Notes under the pieces: model-generated
Told to the model about the DNA's origin: nothing
The model's database searches: none
What the model saw: only the letters and a program-made list of their open reading frames with translations
Made by a program: the position numbers and the translations under genes
DNA from: Epiperipatus broadwayi
Taxonomy: Eukaryota > Onychophora > Udeonychophora > Euonychophora > Peripatidae
DNA: 64,000 bases
NCBI GenBank assembly: GCA_028023455.1
Contig: JAQFVV010006272.1
Coordinates: 1,380,586 to 1,444,585, forward strand
Direction: 5' to 3'
In this document: positions 11,221 through 24,282 of the stretch, piece after piece
Numbering within the stretch: the first letter of the stretch is position 1
Layout: every line of letters begins with the position of its first letter

Positions 11221-12640
11221 AGATTTGACGTCACTCTAAATCGGCTACTTTTTATCGCACGTATACATATAATATGTCATTCGAAAGAAAATCAAAAGTT
11301 CTGTAAGATGGTGCCCTCTTCAGAGTTATTTTACAAGTAAAAAATCAATAAAAATGACCATATATGTCAAACAAAACCAAAGCACCGCCTCCTCACCAAC
11401 TTTTCTTGAATCTTATTGGCTGTCCCACTTCTGTCAGAAAGGGAAATGGCTGCCAAAAAGTAAAAAGTTACGTTCGTTTTGATTTTTATTACGAAAATGA
11501 TAAACGAATGTTTACAACATTTTAAACAATATTTGAATTGAATTACAAATTATTATTGATAAAATAATACTAAAAATCAAATTATTTTAGAAAAATAGTT
11601 AAGATATTACCAAGAATTATTTATTTATTGCTACATATTGATCATAACGTTAAAGTGAAAAAAAAAGATTGCGTTAGCAATCTTTTTTGGTTGGTTGAAT
11701 AGCGGTTACTTTTATTTCACCGCAATTGAATATTTTTTAAATTATAAATCAAATTTTATTTTTGAAAAGACTTTCGTTTGCTTTCGTAATCTGAGAATTC
11801 AGTAATATACTTTTTACAAACGAAACTAATGTATTTATATTATTAAAAGTGATCTATTTTAACAATAGATTTTGTTAAAGTTGTGAGTTGGCCAATTACA
11901 AGTTTTGATTTTTAACTCATTCGGCCAATTAAATAATAATCGTTGAAAGGGTTAAAAGTTTTGTTAATCTTTCAACTGATCGATTCATGTAAACACAAAA
12001 AGATTTGACGTCACTCTAAATCGGTTACCTTTTGTATTACATATGAGAATTTATAGTCGTTGTAAACAAAAAAAAGTTCTGTAAGATGCTGCCCTCTCTT
12101 GAATTATTTTACAAGTAAAAAATCAATAAAAATGACCAAATATGTCAAATAAAACCAAAGCACCACCTTCCCTTCAACCTTATTGACTCTTTAAATTTTG
12201 ACAACAAAGAAAATGGCTTCCAAAAAGTAAAGAGTTATGATCATTTTTGGTTTATTTCGAAAATGATAAGTGAATGTTTTAGATCATTTTAACAGTATTT
12301 TTTGATGAATTATAAATTATTTTAATAAAATAGTGCTAAAAAAGTTATTTTAGAAAAATAGTTAAGATTTTAGCAAGAATTATTTATTTATTGCAAAGTG
12401 GGAAGAAATCATGACATCGGCAAATCTTTTTGGTTGGCAATTTGATGTTCCTTTTAATTTCAGCTGCTATCAAATATTTTTCAAATTATAAATCAAAATT
12501 TATTTTTGAAAAACTTTCGTTCACTTTCATAATTTGACAAATTATTAATATATACTTTTTACAAACAAAACTAAAGTGAATATAATATTAAAAGATAAAT
12601 ATATTTTGACAATTGACTTTGTCTTCAGTTTGTGAATTGG
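11221..12640 (+). repeat. Tandem duplication, 780-bp period, two diverged units
   Basis: GATTTGACGTCACTCTAAAT occurs at 11222 and again at 12002. The units (11221-12000 and 12001 to about 12640) align along their length, including AAGTTCTGTAAGATG, CAAGTAAAAAATCAATAAA and AAAGCACC blocks. Each unit starts with a CRE-like TGACGTCA (11226-11233 and 12006-12013). Each contains a five-codon mini-frame ATGGCTnCCAAAAAGTAA (about 11447 and 12214), in which AAAAA|GTAAA could also act as a splice donor. No long reading frame is present. It may be a duplicated regulatory or 5' exon region, or a repeat of unknown type. Confidence 0.85.
11661..11688. repeat. Perfect 12-bp inverted repeat (hairpin)
   Basis: AAAAAAGATTGC, a GTTA loop and GCAATCTTTTTT form a perfect stem inside the first 780-bp unit. 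The second unit does not preserve it: the corresponding place near 12400-12430 reads differently. In bacteria this would look like a terminator. In this context it is just a hairpin of unknown role. Confidence 0.8.
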
Positions 12641-13110
12641 CCAATAATATAATTAGTGGTTAAAAGGTATAATCTATATATATAATTAAAATTCATATTA
12701 CCGGTTCTTTTACTTTCTTGAGGCACACACTTTCCAAGACTTCAAATTCAGCTTGTTGAATGTTTATAAATTTGGCAGCAGCCACAGACACCAATCTATA
12801 ACATGCATATATTTACCAATTTCAGTGATTTACTGGAACAGTCCTATTCTTTTCTTGGCTTGGGCTGGCAATTCTTTTACTATGGTGATGTTGAAGTTAC
12901 TGGCTTCCATGGGAACCATTTGCCACAGGAATTGTTTCATTTCTTTTCAGCATACTTATTTATAATAGACTAAGGATATCTGCTGTTTTGCACATATTTA
13001 TCATTATTCTGGGTTTTAAACTCAGTCAATGGCATAAATGAGCTAGCATGGTTTGACATTTTTCAGCATTCTACTTATTTTCATTTTAGATTTTAAACAC
13101 AGGCAAGTGA
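12641..13110 (-). pseudogene. Unassigned coding-like remnant
   Basis: The minus strand between about 12960 and 12710 is richer in G+C than its surroundings and translates in one frame to a plausible protein-like sequence broken by in-frame stops. From an ATG near 12940 it reads 34 codons (including FLWQMVPMEASNF and LPAQAKKRIG) to a TAA, then continues in the same frame with ITEIGKYMHVIDWCLWLLP before another TAA. I do not recognise the family. It may be a decayed transposon or host-derived fragment, or chance. Confidence 0.25.
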
Positions 13111-16100
13111 TCATTTCTTCTATCTTATTTTTCATAATCAGTCACAAGATGTGTAATACTTGACTCAAACTCTTCAAATGTGCATTAGTAAATGGATGGC
13201 TCAATCACCACAGACAAATATATATCTACTTAGCCTGCCATTAGACTATAAAAAACTTTCATATATATATAATGCTGGTTTCTGACAGCAATGAAGTCTG
13301 ATTTCTTTCCCCAATTTAGTTTGTTATCTCAACAAAAATTTATATTTTCCTCTTGAACAGACTCATTCAGCCTTTTTATACAATTTAGTCTTTTACAATT
13401 CCCACACAGATAGAAAACCTGATTTTCATTAGTTAAGCCATCTAATTAAAATTGATAATCTGTTTTAAATTGACTGATAGTAAAAAAAAAGTAATATGAT
13501 TTCTTGGCAATTAACCGATTAACTAGTCTGAAATTCACTGCATTAATAGCAGTCGATTATTGTAATAGCAGTCTAACCTCACAAACTTCATCTTTTTTCA
13601 ATTAACTCTGACCAAAAAAATTCAGCTGGACTGGTCAACTGAAATTCTAATCTTGTTAGTTTACATGACATATACAATTCTCTAAAAACAGTACAGCTTT
13701 TCATAACTAAAATCACAAAGATTTTAACAAATCTTTCTTTTAATATATGTGTAACTGTAATAACTGCAAGTTTATTTAGGTAAAATACAAGCACACACTC
13801 AGATATTCAGAGAAACCTGCCTATCAAAATTAATCTGAATGATTTTTACAAACCAGAACTTAAAATTCAAAACTAAATTATTAAAACTATTAGACTTAAC
13901 TTATTATTATAGAAAGAATAGCAGAATTGATTAAGCATAGATCAATTTTGAAGAAAGTTAATAATCAAAATCAGAAAGTGATTAACTAAATAGTTTGTGT
14001 CCACAACCCTAACTTTTACAGATAATTAGTAAATAATAAAAAGTATATACTACTCTTTTGGTTCTATCAATACAAAACAACCAAAGAGCATAAAATATTT
14101 CCCCCACTCTATTTCTGTCCTAGGTTTGTGGAACTTGATAATGTGGGGTTTGAACTTGGATACCCTACAGCTTTCCCTTCATATACAAAAAAATGTAATG
14201 ATGATTTTTTTTGTTTTTATTTTATGCACATTATTGCAATTTTAGCCATAGGCTAAAATAGAATGGGCACAATATATATATAATGTCAATATACCCAACA
14301 AAGCACATTGTAAGATTTTCAGCAGAATATATAGAAGATTTTGAATTGTACATTATATATGTATTTTGTGTTTATATAAGATGTGTAAGTGGATAATAAA
14401 ATTCTTATTATATATAAGAAATATTGCATTTCTCGATGGATTGCAATTTGATGGGCATTCCTTATAAATAAAAATGTAAAGTTACCACATAATTTTTTTT
14501 ATTTTTTTTTTAAATTCTTGTTCTAAAAATGTATGAATATGTTTAATATACAAAAAAAATATATCATCATCAAAAAGAACTTAAAATAAAAACTAAATAT
14601 ATATATATTTATTAATGATAATTTTAGTTTGATTAAATAAAAGCATGTTTATTTGGTTGTTATATTTAAAATCATTTTTTCATGTATAATGGATATTAAT
14701 GAAAGTTTATACTTTTAATAATCCTCTAAAATAACTATTTTTATGAAATGTAAATTAATAAGCTTATGACTATTTGGATAATAAAATAGTAACCAAATTA
14801 AACATACTAATTAAGTCTTGCAAAATATATCATTATGCATTTGTTTTAACATTTTTTGTGCTAGGATACAACCAATTCTTTTGGTTTCTTTGTGTATTAT
14901 CTACAGCATGTGATACATGTATCTATAAAATAATAGAAATATAAAAGACAAAAAGTAAACAATTCATGTGTAAACTATTCAACAAGGAATATTTTATTTA
15001 TTTAATTATATATATATGTTCTCATTGTTATTATTGTTTATATTACGAAATTTTCATTTGTGTCAATTAAACTGATTTTTTCCCATAATTATTACTCTCG
15101 TTCATTTATTGTTTATACAAATCTTTATATACATTGTAATCGGTAACACATTCAGAAAGAAATCCCCTAGAAAGTTAATAATATTATAAATTAATAAAAT
15201 ACTTGTGGAATAAATAATTTTAATAATGTAGAAGAGTTTAAACATTTATTACCTATTTAAAACATAGTTGAAGTTCAAATAAAATCTCTTGGAAATTTAA
15301 CTACACATTAATAATTTAAAGATTTAATTGCTTATATTTCATTCTACATTAATCTAAATCTTGAAGTCTATTTTTCCATTCATATTACTTAGCTTGAACA
15401 TCATGCAAGCATTCTACATGTTTCATTCATTTATTATCTTTATATTTAATATTGAATGGGTTAAGTAATTTTAAAAAATCTCGATTTCCATTTACATATT
15501 AGTTTATAAATATTATAGGCCAGTATATATGACATCCAATATGTTAGGCAATTTATTATTATATACTGTTAAAGTACAAACGAAATTTAATTAATTTATC
15601 TATTAAATAACGAATATTAAAATTTAAAATATTCGAAATAAAAGCGTTATTAGCATACAACATTGTTCATAAAATGTATTACAATAGTCATTTTTAACTG
15701 TTTTTAAAAACCATACATTATTATTTTGTGCAAATAATAATTAAATATATTTTAGTTATGAAGTATATTATATTCTTTTTAAGATTTGCATTGACAAATC
15801 AGAATAAATATAAAACTCTAAAAGAAAGAATTCAAGTATATTATGCCTTTTTGTATAAACTTGATTTATTATATATGTAATGATGTGGAAAACTTAGAGG
15901 ATAATATAGGGAGATGGGAAACACATCACCCCATTAAATACATTAAATTAAATATAATAGAAATGAATATAGAATATCCAGTGAATAAAAGCAGAGAATC
16001 AGCATGAACTAAACCATAAGATGCATCTCCATCATTAGAGAATAATAATTACTAAGCATAAACAAAGAAACAAAAACAGTCAAAAATCAAGTCAGCCTTG

Positions 16101-18960
16101 TGACTGGATTTGAAAGAGGGCCACTAGAGGCAGGCTAATTATCTAGCCACTGTCAAACTTAAGGCAAAAATTCAATACAAAACTCTGAATGCACATATTT
16201 AAGAATGAGTCCATCACTCATAATAATAAAAACATGGAATAAAGAAACATGCTGATCATGATCAATTCTCTTTCCACATAATAGTACAAGAATACTGGGC
16301 ACCTATAAAGTAAATTTCTAATAAGATCAACAAAATACAAAAATGTAATGCATGGGCATTAAAGGGAATATGATTGTGGCACCCAGGGTTATCTGAATAT
16401 CCAAACACCAATATAGCCCCTACATCAATATAACTAACTATTATGTTCTAATGTAGCTCAGAAAGCAAGAACTGTATGAACAGTTACTGAGAACAAAAGA
16501 TAAAAAATTTAACAACTTATTGTAATTAATTTTAAAATAACTTTACTAGAGTAAATAAAAAACAATCCTTCAACCTCTAAGCTGTATTGAAATCAAGTCA
16601 CACACTACCAATTCATGTAATAGAAAGACAGAGAAATGAAGACTTTAACACTATAATATTTTTAAACAATTATTTAATAAAAGATCTGGCTAATAAAAAT
16701 GACATATGATATTTCAGATTTATACATTCTTATAAAAAGGTATAAATAGTTTCATAAAAAATAATTAACAAATTGATTTTTATTCCTTAAATTAACTTTT
16801 GCTTTCATTAAGTTGTGTCTTTAAATAACAAAAGTTGGAAAATAGCTTTTCAATCAAAGATAAGGTCATTTTAAAGTAGCTTATCCCTTTTGTAGATAAT
16901 TTGAGTGGGGTGATAATATAAAACAAAGAAAAATGTCCAATTTTATAAAATTAAGTAATGTAAAAAAACTATAATTGCAAAAAAAAATAACATAAATTAA
17001 AAAATAACATGTTCAACTAAAAAAAAAACTACTATTAAAATTACTAATTAAAACTAATTGCTACATAATTTTAAAAACACATTTATAAATTTCAATTTAA
17101 TATGCACACAAAAAACCTTATACCATAGTTTTAGTTTTCTTTGCATTTGTAATTGTTCTTGAAGCCTTATTAATTTCACATTAATTGTCACATTTATTTC
17201 ATTTTTTTTCATTTTGCAATAAAATAATTTAGGCTAATAAACAGCAAAAATTTATCTATCTTTCATTCCAATAATTTTTCCAGTTCAGGCTAACACTTAG
17301 AGATATTCATGCTCTTGATTAAAGATAACATTCTGTTACAGATTACTTCAGGGGAATTTTTCTTCATTACATTTTATTCCACATAAGCAGATTATGCAAA
17401 GGAACATGGCATTTAGTTTTTAACTACACTTACCACATGGTTTTCATGGTAGAAAACATTTACATAGGTAAACTTAATGCTTTACACAGTTAAATAAAAA
17501 CTTCTACTATTCTCTTCAACCAGTAGGTAGAAACTCCTGTCCTATTCAACAACTGGATCAGGATTTTTTCTCCTACTATCTTCAACAGCAGCTGACTTAG
17601 AAGTGATTGTCTTCCTGAACATCAACATTAGAAAACAAGTCAAAAACCCAAATTCGAATCATAGATTTTGGCATTCCTTTCTAATTAATTTTTTTTTGTG
17701 TCAAAAGAAAAACAAGATAATCAGTTCAGTACACTGATTTGGCAGACCCTGTTTATTGTATTGAAGAGAGATAAAGAAAAAAGAAAAATAATTAATAAAT
17801 CAATTTATAAAACAAAAAAAGTTAAAATCTTATTTTTTACCTTTACTCTTAAAACTTTATTTATTTATCTCTCTTATAAGTTAATTAAAATTTATGAATA
17901 CTTAGGGGAGAAAAAACTTTTTTCACTTAGAATTTTTTTAATATTAAAATTAAAAAATAATAGGTAAATTAATAAATAAAAAATAAAAAACATTGAATAC
18001 TTTATACTTCTATCTTTCTTTTACAACTCATTATAACATATAAATTATTTTTAATATTAAACTTATGCTTAACATATCTGAAAATTTTCATATTACCATG
18101 TGATGAGAAAAAAAACATATGGGAAGATTAAATACTATTTCCTCATGCACTAATTAACTCTAAACTTAAAGAGCATGTTACCAACTATTATTGTTAATAC
18201 AGCAATGCAGCCAAATGTCTACAATACCATTTATAATTGGTACACATAGTTAGATACTGTTTGGAAAATGGCTATATTTAATAAATTTTAAATTTGAGCT
18301 ATTTTCTAATATATAATTTAAATATTATAGATAGTAAAAGTTCAAAGTCAGTAGATAGGAGCTTATAAAGATAAATTAGGCAGTTTGAACACATTGTTTG
18401 ATAAATTAAATGTAAAATGATACAATAAATTATTTTAAATATATTAATTTTCATTCATTATAGTTTAAAAATACTACAGAGATAGAATAGTTTAATTGTG
18501 ATGATAAATATTGTATATTGTATGTTTGTTAAGATAATTATTTTGATTAAAGTATTATTTAAAATGATAAGTTAATTTAATATTATTTTAAAGGTTCTAA
18601 AATTATCACATGATTAGATGTGTGTGAATATGTGTGCTTTCAGAAAATTAGAGGGAAAATGTTTTACTTTTAACTTGTTAAAATTTGATACAATAAAATA
18701 TAGCAAAATAATCAATCTAGAGAAAATATTAGAAGGGTAATATTTAAACTTATTATTATTTTATATAAGTATAATAATTTATTTATTTTTAAATAAATTT
18801 CAGGTTATTTAAATATTTAAAATTATTTTAAAAAGAATATTTAATTTTTATTAAATAAAATATTTAATATTGAATCATTAAATAATTTGATAATATGTAA
18901 TATTTGATGAGTCATAGTTTTAAAACTTACTTTTAAAATCATATTTGATGTAGTCATGTG
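13111..18960. other. AT-rich DNA, no convincing gene
   Basis: A slightly GC-richer patch at 17280-17660 gives short protein-like pieces on the minus strand but nothing recognisable. A 90-codon Lys/Ile/Leu frame near 17698-17967 is compositional. AT runs and A runs are frequent. See the separate entry for the tRNA-like fragment near 14.1 kb. Confidence 0.45.
14104..14185 (-). repeat. Possible tRNA-derived SINE fragment (B-box-like)
   Basis: Read on the minus strand, AAGGGAAAGCTGTAGGG leads into AAGTTCAAACCCCAC, which matches a tRNA T-arm/B-box pattern (GTTCAAACC). The order resembles the end of the 52.5-kb repeat, where AAAGGAAGCTT precedes GGGATCAAATCC. No A box is clear. Weak evidence. Confidence 0.3.
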
Positions 18961-18989
18961 AATTATTAGATTTGTTCAAGCAGTACTGA

Positions 18990-19057
18990 CCAATGAAATC
19001 ATTGAGTCAAGATTGGTATAAAAACTCAGTTTGAGGCCAGTCTAGACACATTCATTC
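18990..19057 (+). promoter_or_regulatory. CCAAT/TATA promoter-like module 1
   Basis: CCAAT at 18990-18994 is followed 27 bp later by TATAAAAA (19017-19024) and then by an initiator-like TCATTC at 19052-19057. The same architecture occurs at 59.9 kb with nearly the same spacing (26 bp). Downstream sequence shows only faint similarity between the two loci (see findings). The product, if any, is unknown. Confidence 0.4.
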
Positions 19058-22000
19058 TTTCTTCTTTTTTTACACATTTTTCTAGATTTTCTACAGTTTA
19101 GTTAAAAATTTATGACTATATTTATTTTATACTATAACAATGAAAATTTATTTTAAACTTGTATTATTTTGCTTAAAAGTGTTGTGAAAATTATAACTAG
19201 AATCATTATTTTAAAATGAATCACTAAACACCAAAGTTTTCCTATCGGTTTTATCTACTTGAACTTAATTCAGGATCTTCAATATTATATAGAATGAAAT
19301 AGTGGCTACTTAGATATTGTGAAAGATGAATACCAAACACCAGGAGAATTGTTGCAACAAACCCAGAGTGTATTTGTGTAAGAACTTTGTAATTTTTATT
19401 GATGGTATGCTTGGAATGACTGTCTGTTTACTTCAAATGACTTTATTATATTACAATGCAGTTAATTTATATAATTAAAAGGAACCAGATATTCAGTAAG
19501 CTCTGCACCTAGGTTTTAACACAGAAATTTAAATGACTTGTGGTATGATGAATGTCTGTTTTAAATATATAATTTATATTAATGACTCATATTTGATTTG
19601 ACTTTAAAGCAGTTAAAATGAACTGATATTTTAAGAATGATGTTTTGGAGACAAATTGAAGAAAATTTTTTGAATGCTTTTATGTTTTTTTTTAAGAATT
19701 TGCTAATAATTAGCTTCATAAATAAATTATATACTTTAAAAGTAATGCCATCTGAAAATAATGAACTGAAACATATTTCAATGATTAAAAATATTATCAG
19801 TCAATGATATAATTGTTATTACCTGAAAAAAGATTTAGTGACAAGATATATGCTTAAAAAAAATTAAAACCCTATTTTTTTTTCAAAAGGAAAAAAAATA
19901 TTTGTGCTAATTCATCTATATGTTTGCTGATAAATGTGTGGAATAAATAATCTATTATATAATGTCTGTTGTTAAATTATTAAATAATTACATTATATAA
20001 TGTCTGCTATAATAATCTTACCAGTGGTAAATGTGAAAATTAATTATTATATTCACCGTAATACATAATTACTTTATACAATGATCGAAAATGTACATAA
20101 AAAGATTTTCATAAATGGATTCGTAAATCATTTAAAGAGAATATTATAAGCCTGAATAAATGCCCAGAGAAAATTCTACACAAACAATTTAATCTACATG
20201 CAAGGATAAGAAAATAAAATCTTCCATTACCTTAAACTTTATTATATATAGTATTAAGTTTTTAACATTAACATTTAAAGGATTACAATTATTTATTTTA
20301 AAAATTAAGTTGTTGTTATGATATAATTTTAAGATAGATTAACTTTATTATTATGTTTTAAAAAACAAAAAAGTTTCCAGAAAGTAATTTTTCTGAACAA
20401 AACAAGTTTTTAATCATAAATTTTCTTTGAATGTATGGTTTTGGAGAAGCGGATCACCATAAATGGCATCAACAGTATAATGAGATCATTGGTAATTTTA
20501 TTGTTATTTAGATTAAATTTTTGCTGAATAATTTGTTTCTTTTCTTTATTTAGGAAAAGATATATTTTAATTAGTATTTTTAGATTAATATCATACATTG
20601 TCTGAATTTAATGTTAATCAGTGGAAGAATGAATCATTGATAAAATTATCATGTGTATTTTGTGAAAGAGTTGTCAAATGCATGTGAATGATCAAAAAAT
20701 GTAAGTATCTTTCTAAATACTTATTGAAATGTGAATGCTTGGATATGCATAACTTATATAGCACCATTAAATTGTTAAAATGTTATACTATGAATGTTAT
20801 CTGTTGGAATATAGGAATGACATAATGTTGATCTCTGAATTATATCCTAACAAATTAATAAAATGTATAGTACCAATGAATGTTTATTGATATCATTTGA
20901 GCATGAAACCTTATAAAACATCTTGAAATAGATTTAGATCATTGTTGTTCTCTTTAGTACTGTGTTTTAAAAATTATTTTACAATGTTGGTATATTGTTT
21001 CGATGTTGTATAAATTATATAGTAGGAAAAAATATTGACAGTGGTCGGGAAAGTAATAATATTTCTTGTGAAATCCTAGGTGTTAAGATTAAGTCAAAGA
21101 TTGTTATATGTGAATTATATTTCCATATTAAAAATTTGTTAAAGTATACAGATAACATAGGGCTGTATATCTTTTTCTATGGATAGGCATATTTCTTCAT
21201 TGTCTATAAGAGGTATAATATAGCCATGACATGTATCTTAGGTCTCAATGAATACGGACCTACTCTCTTGATTTGCACTGTTCCCATGATGATATTGTCT
21301 TATTTTTGAAACATTCTTGTTACTATTCCATACCATGCATTTTAATCGCTATCATCATAGAAAAGAGTTTATAAGTAGAAAAAATAAACACTGAATTGTT
21401 TTTGAAATAGATAATTTTGTGAGAGGGCAAGAAGTAGTATATGATTTATTTTTCCTTTCAAATGATGTTGAGACGTTTAATGAAGAGAAGAATAATTAAT
21501 GCCTATACAAAATATTAGAAATCATTTATCTCTATAAAATGCATATTCAAATGGAATAAATGTGATAATAGTAAAAATGATATTGGGATGATATATGAAA
21601 GATTATCAAAATGAAAATAAAGCAAATGTCAAGCAATATAACTTATGAATAGTTTTTCATAAATTTTATTATTGGTAAGTTACGACCTAGTTAAGCTATA
21701 AAATTTATAAAAATTTCCTCTTGCATATTTTTTTTGCATAACAGTTAATTAATTTTATAGAGGAAGATATTTATACTTTACAATATTCAAACATTAGAAT
21801 TGCACTTTGTTGAATTGCAAAGAAAAATTTAAATAATTTGACTTTTAATATTTTATTTATATTTTAAAAAATGCGTTTTGAAATATAAACTTGTATAGAT
21901 GTGTTTACATCACAATGGTGGAATAAACATAGTATTAAGTTTTGTTTTAGAAACTGGGAAAGCAATTTTACTATTCCCAATACAATTAATAAAACACTAT

Positions 22001-22794
22001 TTTATTAAATGAAGATTACATATCATCATACAAGTTGTAAGTTTCATTTTTATTGTATTTTGGAAAATGGCTAGAGTGAAGGCTATTCTTATTATATTTC
22101 TTGTATTTATGTGTCATTTATTGTAAATATTTTTTTTATATTTATGCTAAATAATGTTAATCTACATTTTACTCTGTAAATATTTTATTATATTGTGTTA
22201 TAACTCTATGGTTAACTTGTAAATAAATTTGTGAATTGTGTTAAAATTTACTTTAATCAAGTGGTGAATTATCTGCATGTTGCTCATTGATTCTTTATTC
22301 CGCATGCATGATCCATAGACATTAATAAAATAAAACATTATTATTCAGTTGGCATATGATTCATAAAGATTTCTTAGATATTATTTATGTTACATTTGAT
22401 TAAATAACCAACCATATTTCATTATTATTTAGAAAATATGATCATTATTAATTATTTTAAAGTGATATTACATCAATAAGTGAAACTTGATATTGCCACA
22501 ATGTTAGAATATACTACGTTTTAAGAATGCCACATTAAATAAGGAAAGATAGTACAATGTTTTCTTACATAAAATTCTATTATGTTATTATATTATTCTG
22601 ATTTTTATTGCTAAAATGTAATCATTAAGTAGATTTTTGTGTTGAGAGTCATTAAGATGTTTAGTTGCATATTGTTATTATTTTGGTAGGAGTAGTTAAA
22701 TATTATATAACATCCCTTATCATATTTAACTATAGGGAATTAATTAATTAGTATATTTTGTTAATAATTTATTAGAAATAAACCTGAGATTATG
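19058..22794. other. AT-rich DNA downstream of promoter-like module
   Basis: No long reading frame with recognisable domain. A segment at 19240-19390, starting CCTATCGGTTTTATC, faintly matches the small ORF region at 60.1-60.3 kb. ACTTGTAAATAAATTTGT near 22217 resembles a segment near 62340-62370. Nothing else was recognised. Confidence 0.4.
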
Positions 22795-22801
22795 ATTATT
22801 A

Positions 22802-22838
<37 letters not shown>

Positions 22839-22839
22839 G
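22795..22839. repeat. (ATT)n microsatellite
   Basis: About 45 bp of nearly uninterrupted ATT repeats. Confidence 0.95.
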
Positions 22840-23317
22840 ATTTTATTATTATTACTGTTAGTGTTATTTAGGAGGATTGTAAATTTCTTATTAAGAGATG
22901 ATGAGTAAAGTTATTAATTAGTATTTTATTACAGAAATATTAATTGGTTTATTATTATTTCTGTAATAAATTTATAAAATTATATTTAGGATATATTCTT
23001 AATGACCAAACTAGGATACCTTACTGAATGTCTTATGATAGGAGATTCATAATTATATTTATTATTTTAACAGAACCTTACTTTGTTTATGTTAGTGAGT
23101 TAGTTATAAATTCGATTTATTAATAAATAAATGGATTAAATATTATAACTTGGAAAACTAAGTATTTATTAAGAACTCAAGTATTATGATATTTTATTAT
23201 AATAAGATATTTTTTAAATTTTATTAGTAAAAAATATAATTTAATTATAATACATTATTGTTATCTGGGTTAGCCGGATTCTCTTGTTCAGTAGTATTTC
23301 CATTAAGAAAAGTTGCA
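22840..23317. other. AT-rich DNA, no gene seen
   Basis: Only simple AT-rich sequence between two microsatellites, with several imperfect ATTATT and AATAAAT tracts. Confidence 0.5.

Positions 23318-23341
<24 letters not shown>
23318..23341. repeat. (AT)n microsatellite
   Basis: Twenty-four bases of alternating A and T. Confidence 0.95.
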
Positions 23342-23348
<7 letters not shown>

Positions 23349-23453
23349 GATATATATTAAATACAGAAATATTCATGTAATTTAACTTATTCTATTAGAA
23401 GTACTTTCGATTATATTCTTTTTAATCTTTATCAACTATATAATAATATAATG

Positions 23454-23983
23454 TTAAATAATCAAAATGAGACATTTTAAAACTCCCATAATTCTATTCA
23501 GATCTCCCATATTCTTTGTTTTAATGTTTGATGACTGATGATTCATTAATATATGACGATTTCTTGAAACTAATATAGCTTTTTTTATTTTATGTTCATT
23601 GTGGCAACATTCAATTTGTATAATTTTTATACTTTTATAATCGAATTTAAACTTGTATTTACAAGTTTTATTATGATAAAATTTAACACATAATGAAGGT
23701 TTATTTTCATCTTTTCCTAATTGTTTATCTTTTTGAACTCTTTTATATAAAAGCATATGTGCGTTTATTCTTTTTCTAATGTACATTTAGATTCATCAAT
23801 ATATTGTAAGCCACATTTACAAATTAATTTATATACAATACAAATTTGATTAAAACTTAAATTTTTACTGTTAAAGTTATTAATTACTCTACTTGTATTA
23901 TTTGTCCAGAAAAAAGCAATTTGATACAAACCATTACAAATTTTTCTCATAAACTTTCTGATATAAATGATATTGTACTCCAT
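23454..23983 (-). pseudogene. Penelope-like element, GIY-YIG endonuclease fragment
   Basis: Two overlapping minus-strand frames together encode a decayed C-terminal endonuclease domain of a Penelope-like retroelement. The upstream frame (23983-23765) contains FFWTNNTSRVINNF, a usual lead-in, then IVYKLICKCGLQYIDESKCTLEK. Here IVY stands for GIY and YID for YIG, so the second glycine is replaced by Asp. The continuation RINAHM lies in the next frame (23786-23454), so a frameshift near 23770-23785 splits the domain. The rest keeps CCHNEHKIKKAILV, similar to the family's K.KEAI.I helix. The reverse transcriptase part is absent. The fragment ends about 300 bp before the gypsy element. It cannot be functional as it stands. 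Confidence 0.7.
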
Positions 23984-24282
23984 TTCATCTTGATATTATT
24001 TTTAGTTTTATTATACTGATAGCTGCAAAGATTGATAATAAATGTAAAATAACTCCAAACAAGAAAAGACTTCTGTGGTAACTTATTTACAAGTCATTAA
24101 AATCCAAAATAATTCCAAAAAAAAAATAAATAAGAATATACATTAATTATGTAAAAAACATAATAATGAAAAACAATCAAAGATTAATATAAAAAAATAA
24201 CAACAAACAAAACAATAATTATAAATATAATAATTTGCAATAAAAATTAACTACACAAGAAGAAGAAAAACAAAGAATATAT
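23984..24282. other. AT-rich flank of the gypsy insertion
   Basis: No feature apart from the probable 4-bp target duplicate ATAT at 24279-24282, which recurs after the 3' LTR at 31084-31087. Confidence 0.5.

Noticed and set aside
11661-11688. Hairpin followed by a T run as a bacterial intrinsic terminator
   Set aside because: The surrounding sequence is eukaryotic, no gene ends there, and the hairpin is not kept in the duplicate unit.
17698-17967. 89-codon Lys/Ile/Phe frame as a gene
   Set aside because: Composition mirrors local A/T bias, and no domain, homologous copy or regulatory context is visible.
23454-23786. 110-codon minus-strand frame as an independent gene
   Set aside because: It is the frame-shifted second half of the Penelope endonuclease fragment beginning at 23983.
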